From contig OY744610.1 in the NCBI GenBank assembly GCA_963556255.1, forward strand, positions 12,267,977 to 12,331,976: a DNA stretch of 64,000 bases. Direction: 5' to 3'. The stretch comes from Allolobophora icterica (lineage: Eukaryota; Annelida; Clitellata; Crassiclitellata; Lumbricidae). This document shows positions 55,373-64,000 of this stretch, one piece after another; positions within the stretch are counted from its first letter, which is position 1, and the number at the start of each line of letters is the position of its first letter. The notes beneath the pieces were generated by a model, which was not told the origin of the DNA, ran no database searches, and saw only the letters and a program-made list of their open reading frames with translations. A program made the translations under genes and the position numbers.

Positions 55373-55773
55373 TTAAACGTGGTAATTAATGTAGCATAGC
55401 GAATCTTTTTCGTTAATGATAACTACGGAATCGGAATTGTTTTGAATTGTAATTACAATGTCTGCTACATCTTCGCAAATGGTTGAGTCTTGCAAGCTAC
55501 ATTTCTTTTCTTTAATCACCTGTCTAAGCGAGACTAGACAGACTCCCCTAGTTAGTCGAACTCCAAATCCTAGCTCTTGCGAGACCGCGATCTGGGTTGA
55601 ATTGTGATCACTCCTTGTGCGAAAATCTCCCAACGCTGTGAGCCCGGTTGTCTTATAGCCCGATGCGTTACTTCTTTAGGCAACCAAAATACTGATTCTG
55701 GTCGAGTTCTAACTCTGCTCGGAGAATTGCGTTTTGTTATAAACTTGTGTATTGGCATACCGTATCGCGACAT
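55373..55773 (-). pseudogene. Small viral gene split over two frames
   Basis: An N-terminal frame begins at 55773 with MSRYGMPIHKF, preceded by the AT-rich start motif, and runs to 55570. A second frame, open from about 55700 to 55373, carries the rest (GVRLTRGVCLVSL ... IVITIQNNSDSVVIINEKD). The two overlap at 55640-55700 in frames that differ by one. The spacing, single promoter-like motif and lack of a good ATG in the second frame suggest one ancestral gene with a recent indel, or programmed shifting. The second part is beta-rich; a dUTPase-like fold came to mind but no motif supports it. Confidence 0.5.
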
Positions 55774-55816
55774 TATATATATTTATATATATATATATAT
55801 ATATATATAATAACCT

Positions 55817-56440
55817 TTACAGAATCATACCAAGAAGGGGTCCAAGGATTGGGATGCTAGAAAGTACTTTTGAAATAGGATTGTCGTTTCCAAGAATCAA
55901 TCCTGCACCATTGACAAATCCAGAACCTCTGCGCATGTACAGTCCTTCTCCTACACCGTCTAATCCAGATCCTGACCATGGTTTCAGGTAAAGACCTGCT
56001 GCGTGTGGAACCATCTTGTAGCTTCTTCCTCCTCTCTTTATGTATAAAGCACTTCCATTAACACCAGATCCCATTAGCTTGCTAACTCCTGTACTCGCTA
56101 ATCCGCTTAAAGCTCCAGTTGCAAGACTTGGCAGAACCCTAGAAAGAAGAAATTTTCCAGCTGTAGCTAGAAGTGGTAATAACGCTGGAAGAAAACCGTC
56201 CTCGACTTTCATATTATGGTCTATTTGCGTTTTACTCATTTTGAGCGTAGTACCAGTTCCATTCTGATATGCTTTCGCCATTTTATTAATTTGTGCTCGT
56301 GTAAGAGCTAAAACATGTTCCCCGGATAGATCTCCGTGAGTAAGTCTTATACTCGTTCCGGTCCCTGATTCAACTGAGCGTTTAATTTTGTCTTTTTGTC
56401 CTTCCGAAACATTAACTTTTGTATTCGTATATCGACTCAT
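55817..56440 (-). CDS. Adenovirus pX/mu-like minor virion protein
   Basis: Start chosen at MSRYTNTKV, which follows tatatataaa directly; the extra 18 upstream codons are unlikely. The N-terminal half is basic and Thr/Gly rich (SVESGTGTSIRLTHGDL, NGTGTTLKMSKTQID). A strongly hydrophobic segment follows (GFLPALLPLLATAGKFLL), then LASTGVSKLMGSGV with a possible adenain site (LMGSG), and a Gly-rich tail with a second hydrophobic end (ILGPLLGMIL). This layout is like the PX proteins of Polintons and adenoviral core peptides. It lies between the penton-like gene and the split small gene. Confidence 0.65.
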   Translation of the reverse strand: MSRYTNTKVNVSEGQKDKIKRSVESGTGTSIRLTHGDLSGEHVLALTRAQINKMAKAYQNGTGTTLKMSKTQIDHNMKVEDGFLPALLPLLATAGKFLLSRVLPSLATGALSGLASTGVSKLMGSGVNGSALYIKRGGRSYKMVPHAAGLYLKPWSGSGLDGVGEGLYMRRGSGFVNGAGLILGNDNPISKVLSSIPILGPLLGMIL

Positions 56441-56490
56441 TTTATATATATAATTGAAATTAAAAACTTTAATACCACGATAATTAATTT

Positions 56491-57282
56491 TCACACTTCT
56501 CTAATTTTAAACCTGATCGACAGCTCCTCTCCTCGAAGGTTGATTAGTTTTCCATTTTGATCTGTGAGTTTTGTTTCCATAGCCGAAATCGTAAATAGCG
56601 TAATAGGAAGATATACTAAATTAACGGGCACTTCTATAATCTTGTATCCGGGGCCTACATTCGGGAAAAAGGAATATATAATGTTTTCCGTTGTCCCGTT
56701 AGAGTACGAAGATCCTATTACGTCACTGGTTACTCTCAAACTATTTACGTTCATTATATTTACTATGTTCTCCGATTCGTTATATCCTTCTGAATATACT
56801 CGGCTATTAAATCCTAAAACAGTTCTAATCGAATCCTCGAATGTCAAATCAACCTGATAGTTAGCACCGATATCTAACACCGACTTCAAAGTATTGTTGT
56901 TCGCTTGTAACGTTATACAGTACGCATCTCCCGTTTCGTCATAATGTCCTGATTGTTTCATGATTCTCTGAATGTGTTCGTTTATATCTACGATTTCGTA
57001 ACTCCCTTCTGGGACTCTTATAGTAAACCACGTTCTACCATTATCCGGCGAATAAATGAAGTGGTTGTTTGTAGAGTCTATATTCGGGAAGGAATTATAC
57101 GTCTCAAGATTAACAAGACACATTTCATACTTTTTGTTTTTGTCAAGTTGAATCAGAGGATTAAATTTAGTTCTAATTTGCGTGCTCCTTTCGCTCACCA
57201 AAATGCTGAATGACTCTTTAGGCTCCGTGTTACGAGCGATTTTTTCTGTGTTCAAAACTATCTTTTCTAACCGCGCTTCCAT
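56491..57282 (-). CDS. Penton-like minor capsid protein (single jelly roll)
   Basis: 263 residues, start preceded by ttatatatata. After a short charged N-terminus (residues 1-25) comes a beta-rich core with the phrases FNPLIQLDKNKKYEMCLVNL, YNSFPNI, WFTIRVPEGSYEIVDINEHI and LGFNSRVY. By my recollection these mark the penton/vertex proteins of Polintons and virophages. No membrane segment. It stands next to the packaging ATPase, the usual late-gene order. Identification is by pattern and length, without a catalytic motif. Confidence 0.75.
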   Translation of the reverse strand: MEARLEKIVLNTEKIARNTEPKESFSILVSERSTQIRTKFNPLIQLDKNKKYEMCLVNLETYNSFPNIDSTNNHFIYSPDNGRTWFTIRVPEGSYEIVDINEHIQRIMKQSGHYDETGDAYCITLQANNNTLKSVLDIGANYQVDLTFEDSIRTVLGFNSRVYSEGYNESENIVNIMNVNSLRVTSDVIGSSYSNGTTENIIYSFFPNVGPGYKIIEVPVNLVYLPITLFTISAMETKLTDQNGKLINLRGEELSIRFKIREV

Positions 57283-57316
57283 TATATATATAATATATAT
57301 CTTATGAAGATTATTT

Positions 57317-58099
57317 TTATGCTGAAGGCATATAAAATGTATCTAACCCACTTCTATATTTGCCGTTGTTTTTTTTACTGGTTAAATCTATCACTACAAA
57401 TCCGTGCGGACGCTCCCACGCAGTTTTCCATAGTTTTACAAATTCGTTTTTAGGCATATCATCTACGCCTACGTGATCGTTGTATATATTATTAATATTT
57501 TTAAGGTCTTGACTAAATAAACAGATAAAGTTTGAATTCTCTCTGATAGTCTGTCTAGGCAGTTTAAAATAGTTTTGGGCTAGGTAAAATGAGTCAACAT
57601 TACTATGTCTTCCTCTTATGTAATAAGATTCGCATTTGTTTTGTTTTTCTAATTGTAAATCATCGAAAATCATGAGATTCTTTTTATGCTGATTCAAGTC
57701 TCTCGGATCGGGCACTTCTTCCGAAGTTTCAAAGAATCGACAGTTCATATCGGATTTTTTAACTATACTTTTAGCCATTTCCTCAACAACTGATATTGGC
57801 GATACATTTAACCTTGCTATCTCGTCTTGACATCCAAACAAATTGACAATTGCTTCTTTCGATAACTTTTCTTCGAATGCTTTTTTAAGTATTTTATATT
57901 CTGGTTGAAAGAGAGATCTTCCAAATACCTGTAGGCTGTCGTAGTCTAACCATCCTGGATTCAAAAGTAAATTTAATAATAGCGTAGTCTTACCACATCC
58001 GGACTTCCCAACGATCAGACCCCTTATACTTCTAGGTAATAACGGGTTATTAAATCTTTTAGATGTCTCGTCGTTCCATAATAAATCTTTAACTTCCAT
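57317..58099 (-). CDS. FtsK/HerA-type genome packaging ATPase
   Basis: A 260-residue P-loop ATPase of the A32-like type that pumps viral DNA into capsids. Walker A VGKSGCGKTT is at 30-39, Walker B LMIFDD at ~141-147, and a sensor-like segment GRHSNVDSFYLAQNYFKLP at ~163-181 is typical of the family in Polintons and virophages. Its start codon faces the PLA2 gene start across 35 bases, so the two may share a divergent promoter. Length and motifs are complete, so it is probably functional. Confidence 0.92.
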   Translation of the reverse strand: MEVKDLLWNDETSKRFNNPLLPRSIRGLIVGKSGCGKTTLLLNLLLNPGWLDYDSLQVFGRSLFQPEYKILKKAFEEKLSKEAIVNLFGCQDEIARLNVSPISVVEEMAKSIVKKSDMNCRFFETSEEVPDPRDLNQHKKNLMIFDDLQLEKQNKCESYYIRGRHSNVDSFYLAQNYFKLPRQTIRENSNFICLFSQDLKNINNIYNDHVGVDDMPKNEFVKLWKTAWERPHGFVVIDLTSKKNNGKYRSGLDTFYMPSA

Positions 58100-58134
58100 T
58101 TCTTTTTTAATTATAAAAATAGTTTTATATTAAA
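58100..58134. promoter_or_regulatory. Divergent AT-rich promoter region
   Basis: 35 bases, almost all A and T, separate the ATPase start (minus) from the PLA2 start (plus). Both starts directly abut A/T-only sequence (ttataattaaaaaagaa and tttatattaaa). It must contain the signals for both transcripts if these are short-leader mRNAs. Confidence 0.5.
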
Positions 58135-58650
58135 ATGTATATGGAACAGATGTATTGCGTAAAGTGCAAGAGAGAAACCGAAATGACAGATATTCAAAAT
58201 TTCATCAGTAAAAATAAAAGACCTATGCTTAAAGGTGTCTGTGTCGATTGCGGAAAAACAAAAACTCGATTTATTTCCACTGCCAAAAAAGGAGGAGATC
58301 TAGTTGGGTCTTTAAATTCAGCTACGAAAAATATAAAATTGCCGTGGGCGAAATTCCCTGGAGAATTGCATCTTCCAGGACATTCGTTTACGGGCCCCGG
58401 AACTAGATTAGATTTAAGATTGAATCCTGACGGCACTCCTAAAGACTTTAGCAAGCCCGTTGATCGAATCGATGAAGCAGCTTATCGTCATGATTTAGCT
58501 TATGACCAGTATTCGGATACAGCTGCTAGGAATGCCGCCGACAGACATATGGTAAATGAATTAAATAATATATCTAATCCTACATTACGTGAGCGCGTCG
58601 AAAGAGCGATAATTAAACCTATTTTAGCGACAAAGCCAATCTTGGTTTAG
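58135..58650 (+). CDS. Zinc-ribbon plus parvovirus-type phospholipase A2 protein
   Basis: 171 residues. Residues 8-39 form a zinc ribbon with CVKC and CVDC knuckles. Residues ~81-145 form a phospholipase A2-like domain of the parvovirus VP1 type. The calcium-loop-like GPGTRLDL is at 87-94, the gap before the active site reads SKPVDRIDEAAYRHD with the His-Asp pair at 119-120, and a second helix DTAARNAADRHMVNEL follows. Parvoviral PLA2 acts on endosomal membrane, so a role in membrane breach is inferred by analogy. The stop at 58648-58650 falls inside the open integrase frame, which lies one frame back. Confidence 0.85.
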   Translation: MYMEQMYCVKCKRETEMTDIQNFISKNKRPMLKGVCVDCGKTKTRFISTAKKGGDLVGSLNSATKNIKLPWAKFPGELHLPGHSFTGPGTRLDLRLNPDGTPKDFSKPVDRIDEAAYRHDLAYDQYSDTAARNAADRHMVNELNNISNPTLRERVERAIIKPILATKPILV

Positions 58651-59618
58651 GTCTAACTTCTTCCGATTCGAAGTCGGCTGTTAAATCGTCTCCAAAGTGG
58701 TCTGATGAACTCGCTGACGAATTGCATAAACCGGTAATACGACATTTTACAAAAAGGAAGGTTTACGTTAAAGGTGTTGACGACACATGGGCTGCAGACC
58801 TCATAGACATGCAAGCTTTCGCTGAAGATAACGATGGCGTTAAATATTTATTAAGTGTTATCGATATTTTTTCAAAATACGGCTGGATTGTCCAGATAAA
58901 AAATAAGACCGGAAAATCTGTGTTCGATGCTTTCACCAAAATACTTTCTAGTAGCGGACGGAAACCCGAGAAACTTTGGGTCGATAAAGGAAAAGAGTTT
59001 TACAATAAAGACGTGAAATCAATTGGATTCCAGCTTTACTCTATTGAAAATGAAGAAAAGTCATCCGTTATCGAACGATGGAATCGAACCATGAAAGATA
59101 AAATGTTCAAATACTTCACAGCTAATTCGACTAGAAAATATATCGATGTTTTAGAAAATTTGGTTGATCGTTATAACAACACTAGACATTCTTCCATCAA
59201 AATGACTCCAATAAAAGCGAGTATGAAGAAAAATGAGACCACTGTATGGAGAAATTTATATGGGGGCTTACACCCAGAACCACTTGATAAACCTAAATTT
59301 TCAATAGGTGATATGGTCAGAATTTCTAAGAAGAAGAAGACCTTCGAAAAAGGTTTTACACCTAGATGGACAGAAGAGATCTTTACTGTATCACAAGTTC
59401 AATACACAGATCCTCCAACCTATAAGATAACAGATTCAAACGGAGAACAGATTCAAGGATCTTTTTACGAAAAGGAATTACAAAAGACGACTCAGGAAGT
59501 CTATAGGATCGAAAAAATCATAAAAACACGCGGAAAGAAATCTTTCGTAAAGTGGCTCGGGTACCCAGAATCTTTCAATAGCTGGGTTGAAAATGAAAGT
59601 TTGATAAATCTACATTAG
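58614..59618 (+). CDS. Retroviral-type (RVE) integrase with C-terminal chromodomain, no own ATG
   Basis: The frame is open from about 58614 and carries linker sequence (GLGLTSSDSKSAVKSS, then KWSDELADELHKP) before the catalytic core, so coding reaches well upstream of the TTG at 58722. The catalytic triad is the Asp in WAADLIDMQ, the Asp in LWVDKGKEFY and the Glu in SVIERWNRT. Residues after ~200 (numbered from 58722) hold a basic SH3-like part (GDMVRISKKKKTF). The end is a chromodomain (VYRIEKIIKTRGKKSFVKWLGY, then SFNSWV). No in-frame ATG precedes the first catalytic Asp. The frame is -1 relative to PLA2 and overlaps its end, so it is either expressed as a fusion or a broken fusion. Confidence 0.85.
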
Positions 59619-60479
59619 AATCTGCATTCGAAACTGTGTGAAATCTCCATTTGCCACCTAATGTCACTACTTACTTATCACATGGCTTAAGAGCCTCATG
59701 TTACCACTACTTGTAAGTTACACAAAAAATATTTTAATTATAATTATTATCCCTATCATTTAACACGTCAATGACCAGGAGAATACACAGGAGGAATACA
59801 TGTAGTATCCATCTTAATAGATACTGCATGATCTCCACCAGTGGATGACTGCAAATAGGCTTAATTGAAATCTTACAAAGACCAAATTGATCTGGTTTGG
59901 TATAAGGCAGCAGTTACAAAAGATTGATCTGCAATTGTTGAGTAGACAGCCTTGAAGGGGCTGTCACGATTTCCCATGCTACACAAGTCCTTTCATCTAT
60001 GTAAATATTGTTAAACTGCATTGTACTAGTCAAGGTATTATTTAAATACCAGCTTGATATGTATAATTAGCTTATTAATGTTAATTAATTAGAATCAGCA
60101 CCTGATAGCCAGCACTATAAGGATTATAATATTTAGCTTAGATATTTTGGACCATATTACGGCTTCGAGGCTAAGAAGAGAGAACGTAGAAACTATTGAT
60201 ATATAATTGAAAATATACATTTTATATCAAAACATAAGATGAATGTCTCTTTCCTTACACAGCTGTTTGACATTACTTATTCGCATCTTAAGTTGGGGGC
60301 TCTTTGTGGATTGATCTTTAAGTGAATGTGAGTGCAGATCAGCACTAAACCTCTATATACTGTAGAGGCACGTCACAGGGGCGCTACATAAATGTTCCTT
60401 AAATGAAATGTTGCCCTCACTTTTCCCTGATTTCACTTTCTCCTCCAGTGTTTGTGACACACTGTCTGTCACACTAGAC

Positions 60480-61064
60480 CGTGCCTTGACTTTCACCGAG
60501 CATCATGGTGCATGCCTTTGTATCTACGCGTATTGACTATTGCAATTATCTTTTAATTGGGGTCCCTAATGTTCGGCTGTCTCCTGTGCAACCCGTCTTA
60601 AATGCTGCAGCTAGACTTATTGCTCGCTTACCACGATACTCACACATCACCTCCTATATGCAAAATGAACTTCACTGGCTCCCTGTCCTTTTTCGAATCA
60701 GATTCAAGGTCCTTCTTCTAGTCACTAGATTTCAGTTAGTTTTAGCGTCTATATATTTCTGAATTGATGAGCAAAGCATTCTCTTCACGCTCCTCTCGCC
60801 CCCTTCGTTCTACTGGCCGATTGAATTTATTCGTACTTCTTTCGCGAACCTCATTAACTAAACATCGGGCCTTTGCTTCAGCTGGCCTCCATGACCTTCT
60901 TTCTACCTGCTGTTCTAGACTGGGTATGATCTGCGCCCACGTTCTCATAATCGGATTCTCCCTAGATTTGACTCCCTTACCCGAAACATCGTTTGTAATA
61001 TTGTATGTAAAGCGCTGTGTATTTGCTAATGGTGTAATAAAGAATGTACTTACTTACTTAAATC
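60480..61064 (+). mobile_element. LINE 3' fragment inside the Polinton
   Basis: It shows HAFVSTRIDYCNYLLIGVP, VLNAAARLIARLPRYSHIT and ELHWLPVLFRIRFKV, then after a frameshift near 60762 SRPLRSTGRLNLFV. It is the same family as 7700-8272. The tail is a short ACTT repeat at 61046-61058 after an AATAAA-like signal (gtaataaagaa). 5'-truncated and dead. Confidence 0.8.
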
Positions 61065-61394
61065 TTTATCTAAGACAGCTCCCCTATAGGAACTTCTAAA
61101 TCTTGATTAGGGCCTAGTGATTAATTATGCATTATTTTCTTTAAGATCATTTGTGTAGTCTCCTATACTAATATATACTCTCATGTTTAGACGAACCAGC
61201 TCTTAGATAGAAAAACATCGCTTTAGGCTAAATTATAGTCTTCTATCAAATGTATTATTATGATTGGTGGGTTTTTATTTATTTTCTACGCCCGACACCA
61301 ATACTTTACAACAGTATTAATCGGCGATGTTCTTCCAGCTTATGCTTTCGATACAAGCTATTTTTAGAAACACGGAATTCCAGCGGTTATTTTC

Positions 61395-61442
61395 ACTGAT
61401 AATCTTATAAGCTTCAATTAGATCTCCTCTGCTCCTCCTTCT
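61395..61442 (-). mobile_element. Short fragment of the CR1-like LINE
   Basis: The ~48 bases match the minus-strand RRSRGDLIEAYKII coding region seen at 4240-4290. The fragment stops where the AAGT tail of the next LINE begins, so it may have been cut by that insertion. Confidence 0.6.
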
Positions 61443-62060
61443 AAGTAAGTAAGTAGGTATGTTCTTTATTACACCATTATTCAACGCACAATGGGACAGA
61501 ACCTAGAAGCATTGATAGTAAAACATTGAAGTAATAATAAATCGAAATAAAAATGATGAAATAAGTATATAAAAAAGCAAGTGTTTTCTTATCATTTATG
61601 CAGTAATCTAGCAATGTAACCCTTCCTTGTCAAAGGATCACATCGTGGTATCTCACGATTATGCCGGCGAGGTCGAAGAGAATACCCGGAAGATCGTATC
61701 GGAGGGAGAAAATCATGGATGACATGCCCTGGGTCCCTAAGGATTGCAGCAAAGAGAGCATCGTCCGCCGTAGAACACAACAAGTCAAATGTAGGAGTAT
61801 TAGTTGACAGATACCCTTGTCGCTTAAGTTTACGTAGGCCTATCAAGGCAGAGAGACGCTCTCTCTCAAGACCATTGGAAAATACCCACCAGACTGGAGA
61901 TGAGTAAAACATTCGTGCCACTGTGGTGGAACGAACATCATGGAGGCGGTTTCCAGTTAATCCATGCGAAACCAGGACTCGCAGAGCAAAAAAGGATTGT
62001 TTAGCTCTGCAACAGATAACTCAAATCTCCGGTAACTCAAATCCTTTGGTAAACGTACGC
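61443..62060 (-). mobile_element. LINE 3' fragment, opposite orientation
   Basis: Minus-strand frame of 109 codons (VARMFYSSPVWWVFSNG-like part, LRPRRHNREIPRC near the C-terminus, ending RLLHK) with an AAGT-repeat tail at 61443-61456. It is the C-terminal tip of a non-LTR reverse transcriptase gene. The downstream frame (to ~62060) continues the homology loosely. Confidence 0.65.
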
Positions 62061-62809
62061 TTTAGCGTAATTAATTATGTTCAGGATTTGGATAAAATGA
62101 ATAGCGTATAATTATAATTATTTCATCCAGTTTCCCGTTTGAACTATCTTTTCATCGACATTCCAGCTTCCAGTTTCAAGCTTCTCGTTAGATCTCCTTT
62201 TCATCGCTGTTCTATTTCCGGCTAAACGAATGGGTAATTGACACGGAGTGCAGGAAGGTTGATTGTATTTAAGTAAAACCAGGCTTGTAGCAAGATTTTA
62301 AATTTTGAAATACATTAACGTCTGTCGCCAATAACGTTTCATAGTTTATTTTACAGTATACTTACTTATTTTAAAGGTTATTCCAAAGACTTGCGATTTA
62401 TTTACTTACCTACTTACTTACTTACTTACCTTACTACACCCAGTGATTTAAGCGAAATTGGCGAAAAGGTCAAACTAACGAGTTCATTTCCGATTCGTCC
62501 GAACGAGACTTAATTAGAGCAAATTCTGAATTTTTAATTGTTTCGATGACCTTACATGACCTAGATTTGGATCCGTAGACCAACCAGGCCTCAAAATTGC
62601 AGACTGCAGGAATATTGCATCCATTGCACAACCGAATAAATTATGGTGTAAGCTTATTTCTATCACTGCAACCAATAGAAACCTGCGTTACAACGCAGAC
62701 ATATTGCAGAACGGACAGATCGCAGACATAAACATACATCATTGGAGGTTTTCACTTGCTTGAATATGAGACTCAAGAGACTGAAACCCACACCCACCCA
62801 TTCATCCAT

Positions 62810-63020
62810 TCATTCACCCTCCAATCTATCCATCCTTCAATCTACCATCCATCCTTCAATCTACCATCCATTCGTCCACTAATCTTATAATTCAATAATC
62901 CACCCATCCATCCATCCATCCAATGCATCCAATCACTCGTCCACCCAACCAACCACCCTCCAATCCACCCCATCCAACTACCCACCAATCCATACTCCCA
63001 CAAGCCATCCAACCATCCTA
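62810..63020. repeat. (ATCC)n-rich microsatellite
   Basis: Irregular CATCC/AATC repeats run up to the inner edge of the right terminal repeat. Confidence 0.85.
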
Positions 63021-63023
63021 TTA

Positions 63024-63301
63024 TTCATCCCAACCGTTCATTCGTTCGTTCATTACAAAAATACCGGATGATCCTAACCTTGGCACGTGAAAGATACTTA
63101 GGCCTATTGCACACACACACACACACACCGTGTGTGTATACATGTCTGGTCTTACTAAGTAAAACCTGATGCAGCTAATGCTGCTAATGCAGCTGCTGCT
63201 GCTCCTGCTGCTGAAGCTCCTGAAGCTCCTGAACGAAGCATGTGATGAGCATTTGCACTGTTTACTGAAACTGGCCCAAAGTCCAACAAGTTTCCCTACT
63301 A
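63024..63301. repeat. Polinton right terminal inverted repeat
   Basis: 278 bp, reverse complement of 44564-44846 apart from a shorter (CA)n tract and the outermost base. It is followed by the TTGCTA duplication. Confidence 0.95.
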
Positions 63302-63307
63302 TTGCTA
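63302..63307. other. Polinton target duplication, right
   Basis: TTGCTA, identical to 44558-44563. Confidence 0.85.
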
Positions 63308-63458
63308 AACAATTATATTTTTATATTTGTTGAATATTACTACATAACATTCAAACGATATTAGTGAAATTTGTAGATTTGTCTCATAACTGAAAAGAGT
63401 TTTATAGGGATATATGTTTGTCAGAATCCGTTGATGAAAAGTTAGTTTAATTTCGACT

Positions 63459-63967
63459 CTATGTGTAAACAAAAACTCCATCTCCTCCGATGATCGGTTG
63501 CTTGTTTTCTTCGTCGTAACACATTCTATATTCACGCCCTCTATAGGGCATTGTACAAAGAATTCGATTCCATTTAAGATCGGAATCCAAGAGAATCACT
63601 CTACAAAAGTCAGTCACAAACACTCGATCATCTGAATCGACTGAGAGATTGCCATGATAAGTCAGTTTATGCGCTTCTCTGTAAGGAATGAAATGACGGA
63701 TCCGTCCATCTCTGGTCAACTCACTAATGTCACATCTCGGTACCTCTCCCCGCTTAAACGAATTTTCCAACTCTCTCCCTCCTCCTGCACGTGCTCCAAA
63801 CACTCGTGAAGGATGATGCAATTCCCAATGGATGTTTCCACTGCATGAAGAGGTTTCGCCATGTGTCTTGGTAACTCGATAGATCGAATGAGTTCTGCGT
63901 CTGACCCGTAGATCATCAGAATTGACGATTCCTTATTGACCATCAGCAACTGACCATCGATGGACAC
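63459..63967 (-). pseudogene. NHL/TRIM-like protein C-terminal part (partial)
   Basis: Two minus-strand frames overlap. The upstream frame (63967 to ~63716, entering from outside the window) reads ...VNKESSILMIYGSDAELIRSI, then LPRHMAKPLHAVETSIGN. The downstream frame (to the stop at 63459) reads ...DGRIRHFIPY, GNLSVDSDDRVFVTDFCRVILLDSDLKW and ends GGDGVFVYT. Both carry beta-propeller blade phrases typical of NHL-repeat ends of TRIM-like proteins in invertebrates. The frames differ by one and overlap at 63716-63821, so there is a frameshift or a short intron. The Polinton inserted about 150 bases beyond the stop. Confidence 0.6.
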
Positions 63968-64000
63968 TGACAGAGAATATGGTTCATAATCAGTGGTCAG

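Larger units (their letters stand above)
59619..63023. other. Non-coding right arm of the Polinton
   Basis: About 3.4 kb without viral genes. It holds LINE fragments (60480-61064, 61385-61442, 61443-62060), tetranucleotide tracts (ACTT type near 62345-62440) and an ATCC-type microsatellite next to the right terminal repeat. The left arm has no equivalent. Confidence 0.7.
44564..63301. mobile_element. Maverick/Polinton (adintovirus-like endogenous virus)
   Basis: An 18.7-kb unit bounded by ~280-bp inverted repeats and a 6-bp target duplication. It encodes the full Polinton core set: protein-primed-type PolB, RVE integrase with chromodomain, adenain-type protease, FtsK/HerA-like ATPase, hexon-like and penton-like proteins. 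It also encodes accessory and virion genes. Thirteen genes lie on the minus strand; PLA2 and integrase are on the plus strand. Most frames are open, but the integrase has no ATG and one small gene is split, so this copy may not be autonomous. The right arm holds LINE fragments. Confidence 0.95.

Noticed and set aside
55373..55633. dUTPase identity for the split viral gene
   Set aside because: No dUTPase sequence motif can be pointed to; left as unknown.
63305..63535. 76-codon frame across the Polinton right junction
   Set aside because: Overlaps the end of the NHL-like gene in another frame and has no domain.

Overview
The window looks like accessory DNA from a metazoan nuclear genome, most likely a marine invertebrate. 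The evidence is intron-style host exons (a nicotinic receptor exon, an NHL-type fragment), Mab-21/cGAS-like genes, many eukaryotic transposon families (LINE, SINE-like, hAT, piggyBac, Tc1, Polinton) and long microsatellites. I cannot name the phylum from sequence alone.

Layout. 1-3030: a cut-and-paste element with one long transposase-like ORF and inverted terminal arms. 3840-5200: a non-LTR retrotransposon 3' end interrupted by an inverted copy of its own family. 5563-10966: a large hAT-type element with a perfect 8-bp target duplication, containing a decayed piggyBac, a LINE fragment and a second hAT element. 11000-41100: a tandem segmental duplication of Mab-21 domain (cGAS-like) genes. 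One copy is intact (11960-14821), one is broken by point lesions (27004-29944), one is broken by a MITE and an 11-bp deletion (37363-40620), and there is an orphan upstream cassette near 33480. LINE fragments, simple repeats, MITEs, a Tc1 relic and an unclassified DNA transposon lie between them. A nicotinic acetylcholine receptor exon sits inside a pair of inverted repeats at 21291-22112.

44564-63301: a Maverick/Polinton (adintovirus-like) endogenous virus of about 18.7 kb, with near-identical ~280-bp terminal inverted repeats and the 6-bp target duplication TTGCTA. It keeps a full gene set. Replication: protein-primed-type DNA polymerase B. Integration: a DDE integrase with chromodomain. 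Morphogenesis: adenain-like protease, FtsK/HerA-type packaging ATPase, hexon-like and penton-like capsid proteins, and small basic or hydrophobic virion proteins. Accessory genes: a zinc-ribbon plus parvovirus-type phospholipase A2 protein, a SAP/coiled-coil/NUMOD-like protein, and two tandem fibre-like proteins with phage tail-fibre repeats and a discoidin-like C-terminus. Most genes lie on the minus strand. The PLA2 and integrase reading frames lie on the plus strand and diverge from the ATPase across a 35-bp intergenic gap. An AT-rich TATA-like sequence abuts nearly every start codon. Two frames look displaced: the integrase lacks its own ATG and lies one frame back from the PLA2 gene, and a small gene at 55373-55773 is split over two frames. 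The 3.4 kb between the integrase and the right repeat is non-coding and holds LINE fragments.

63459-63967: the C-terminal part of an NHL/TRIM-like host gene lies just outside the right end of the Polinton.
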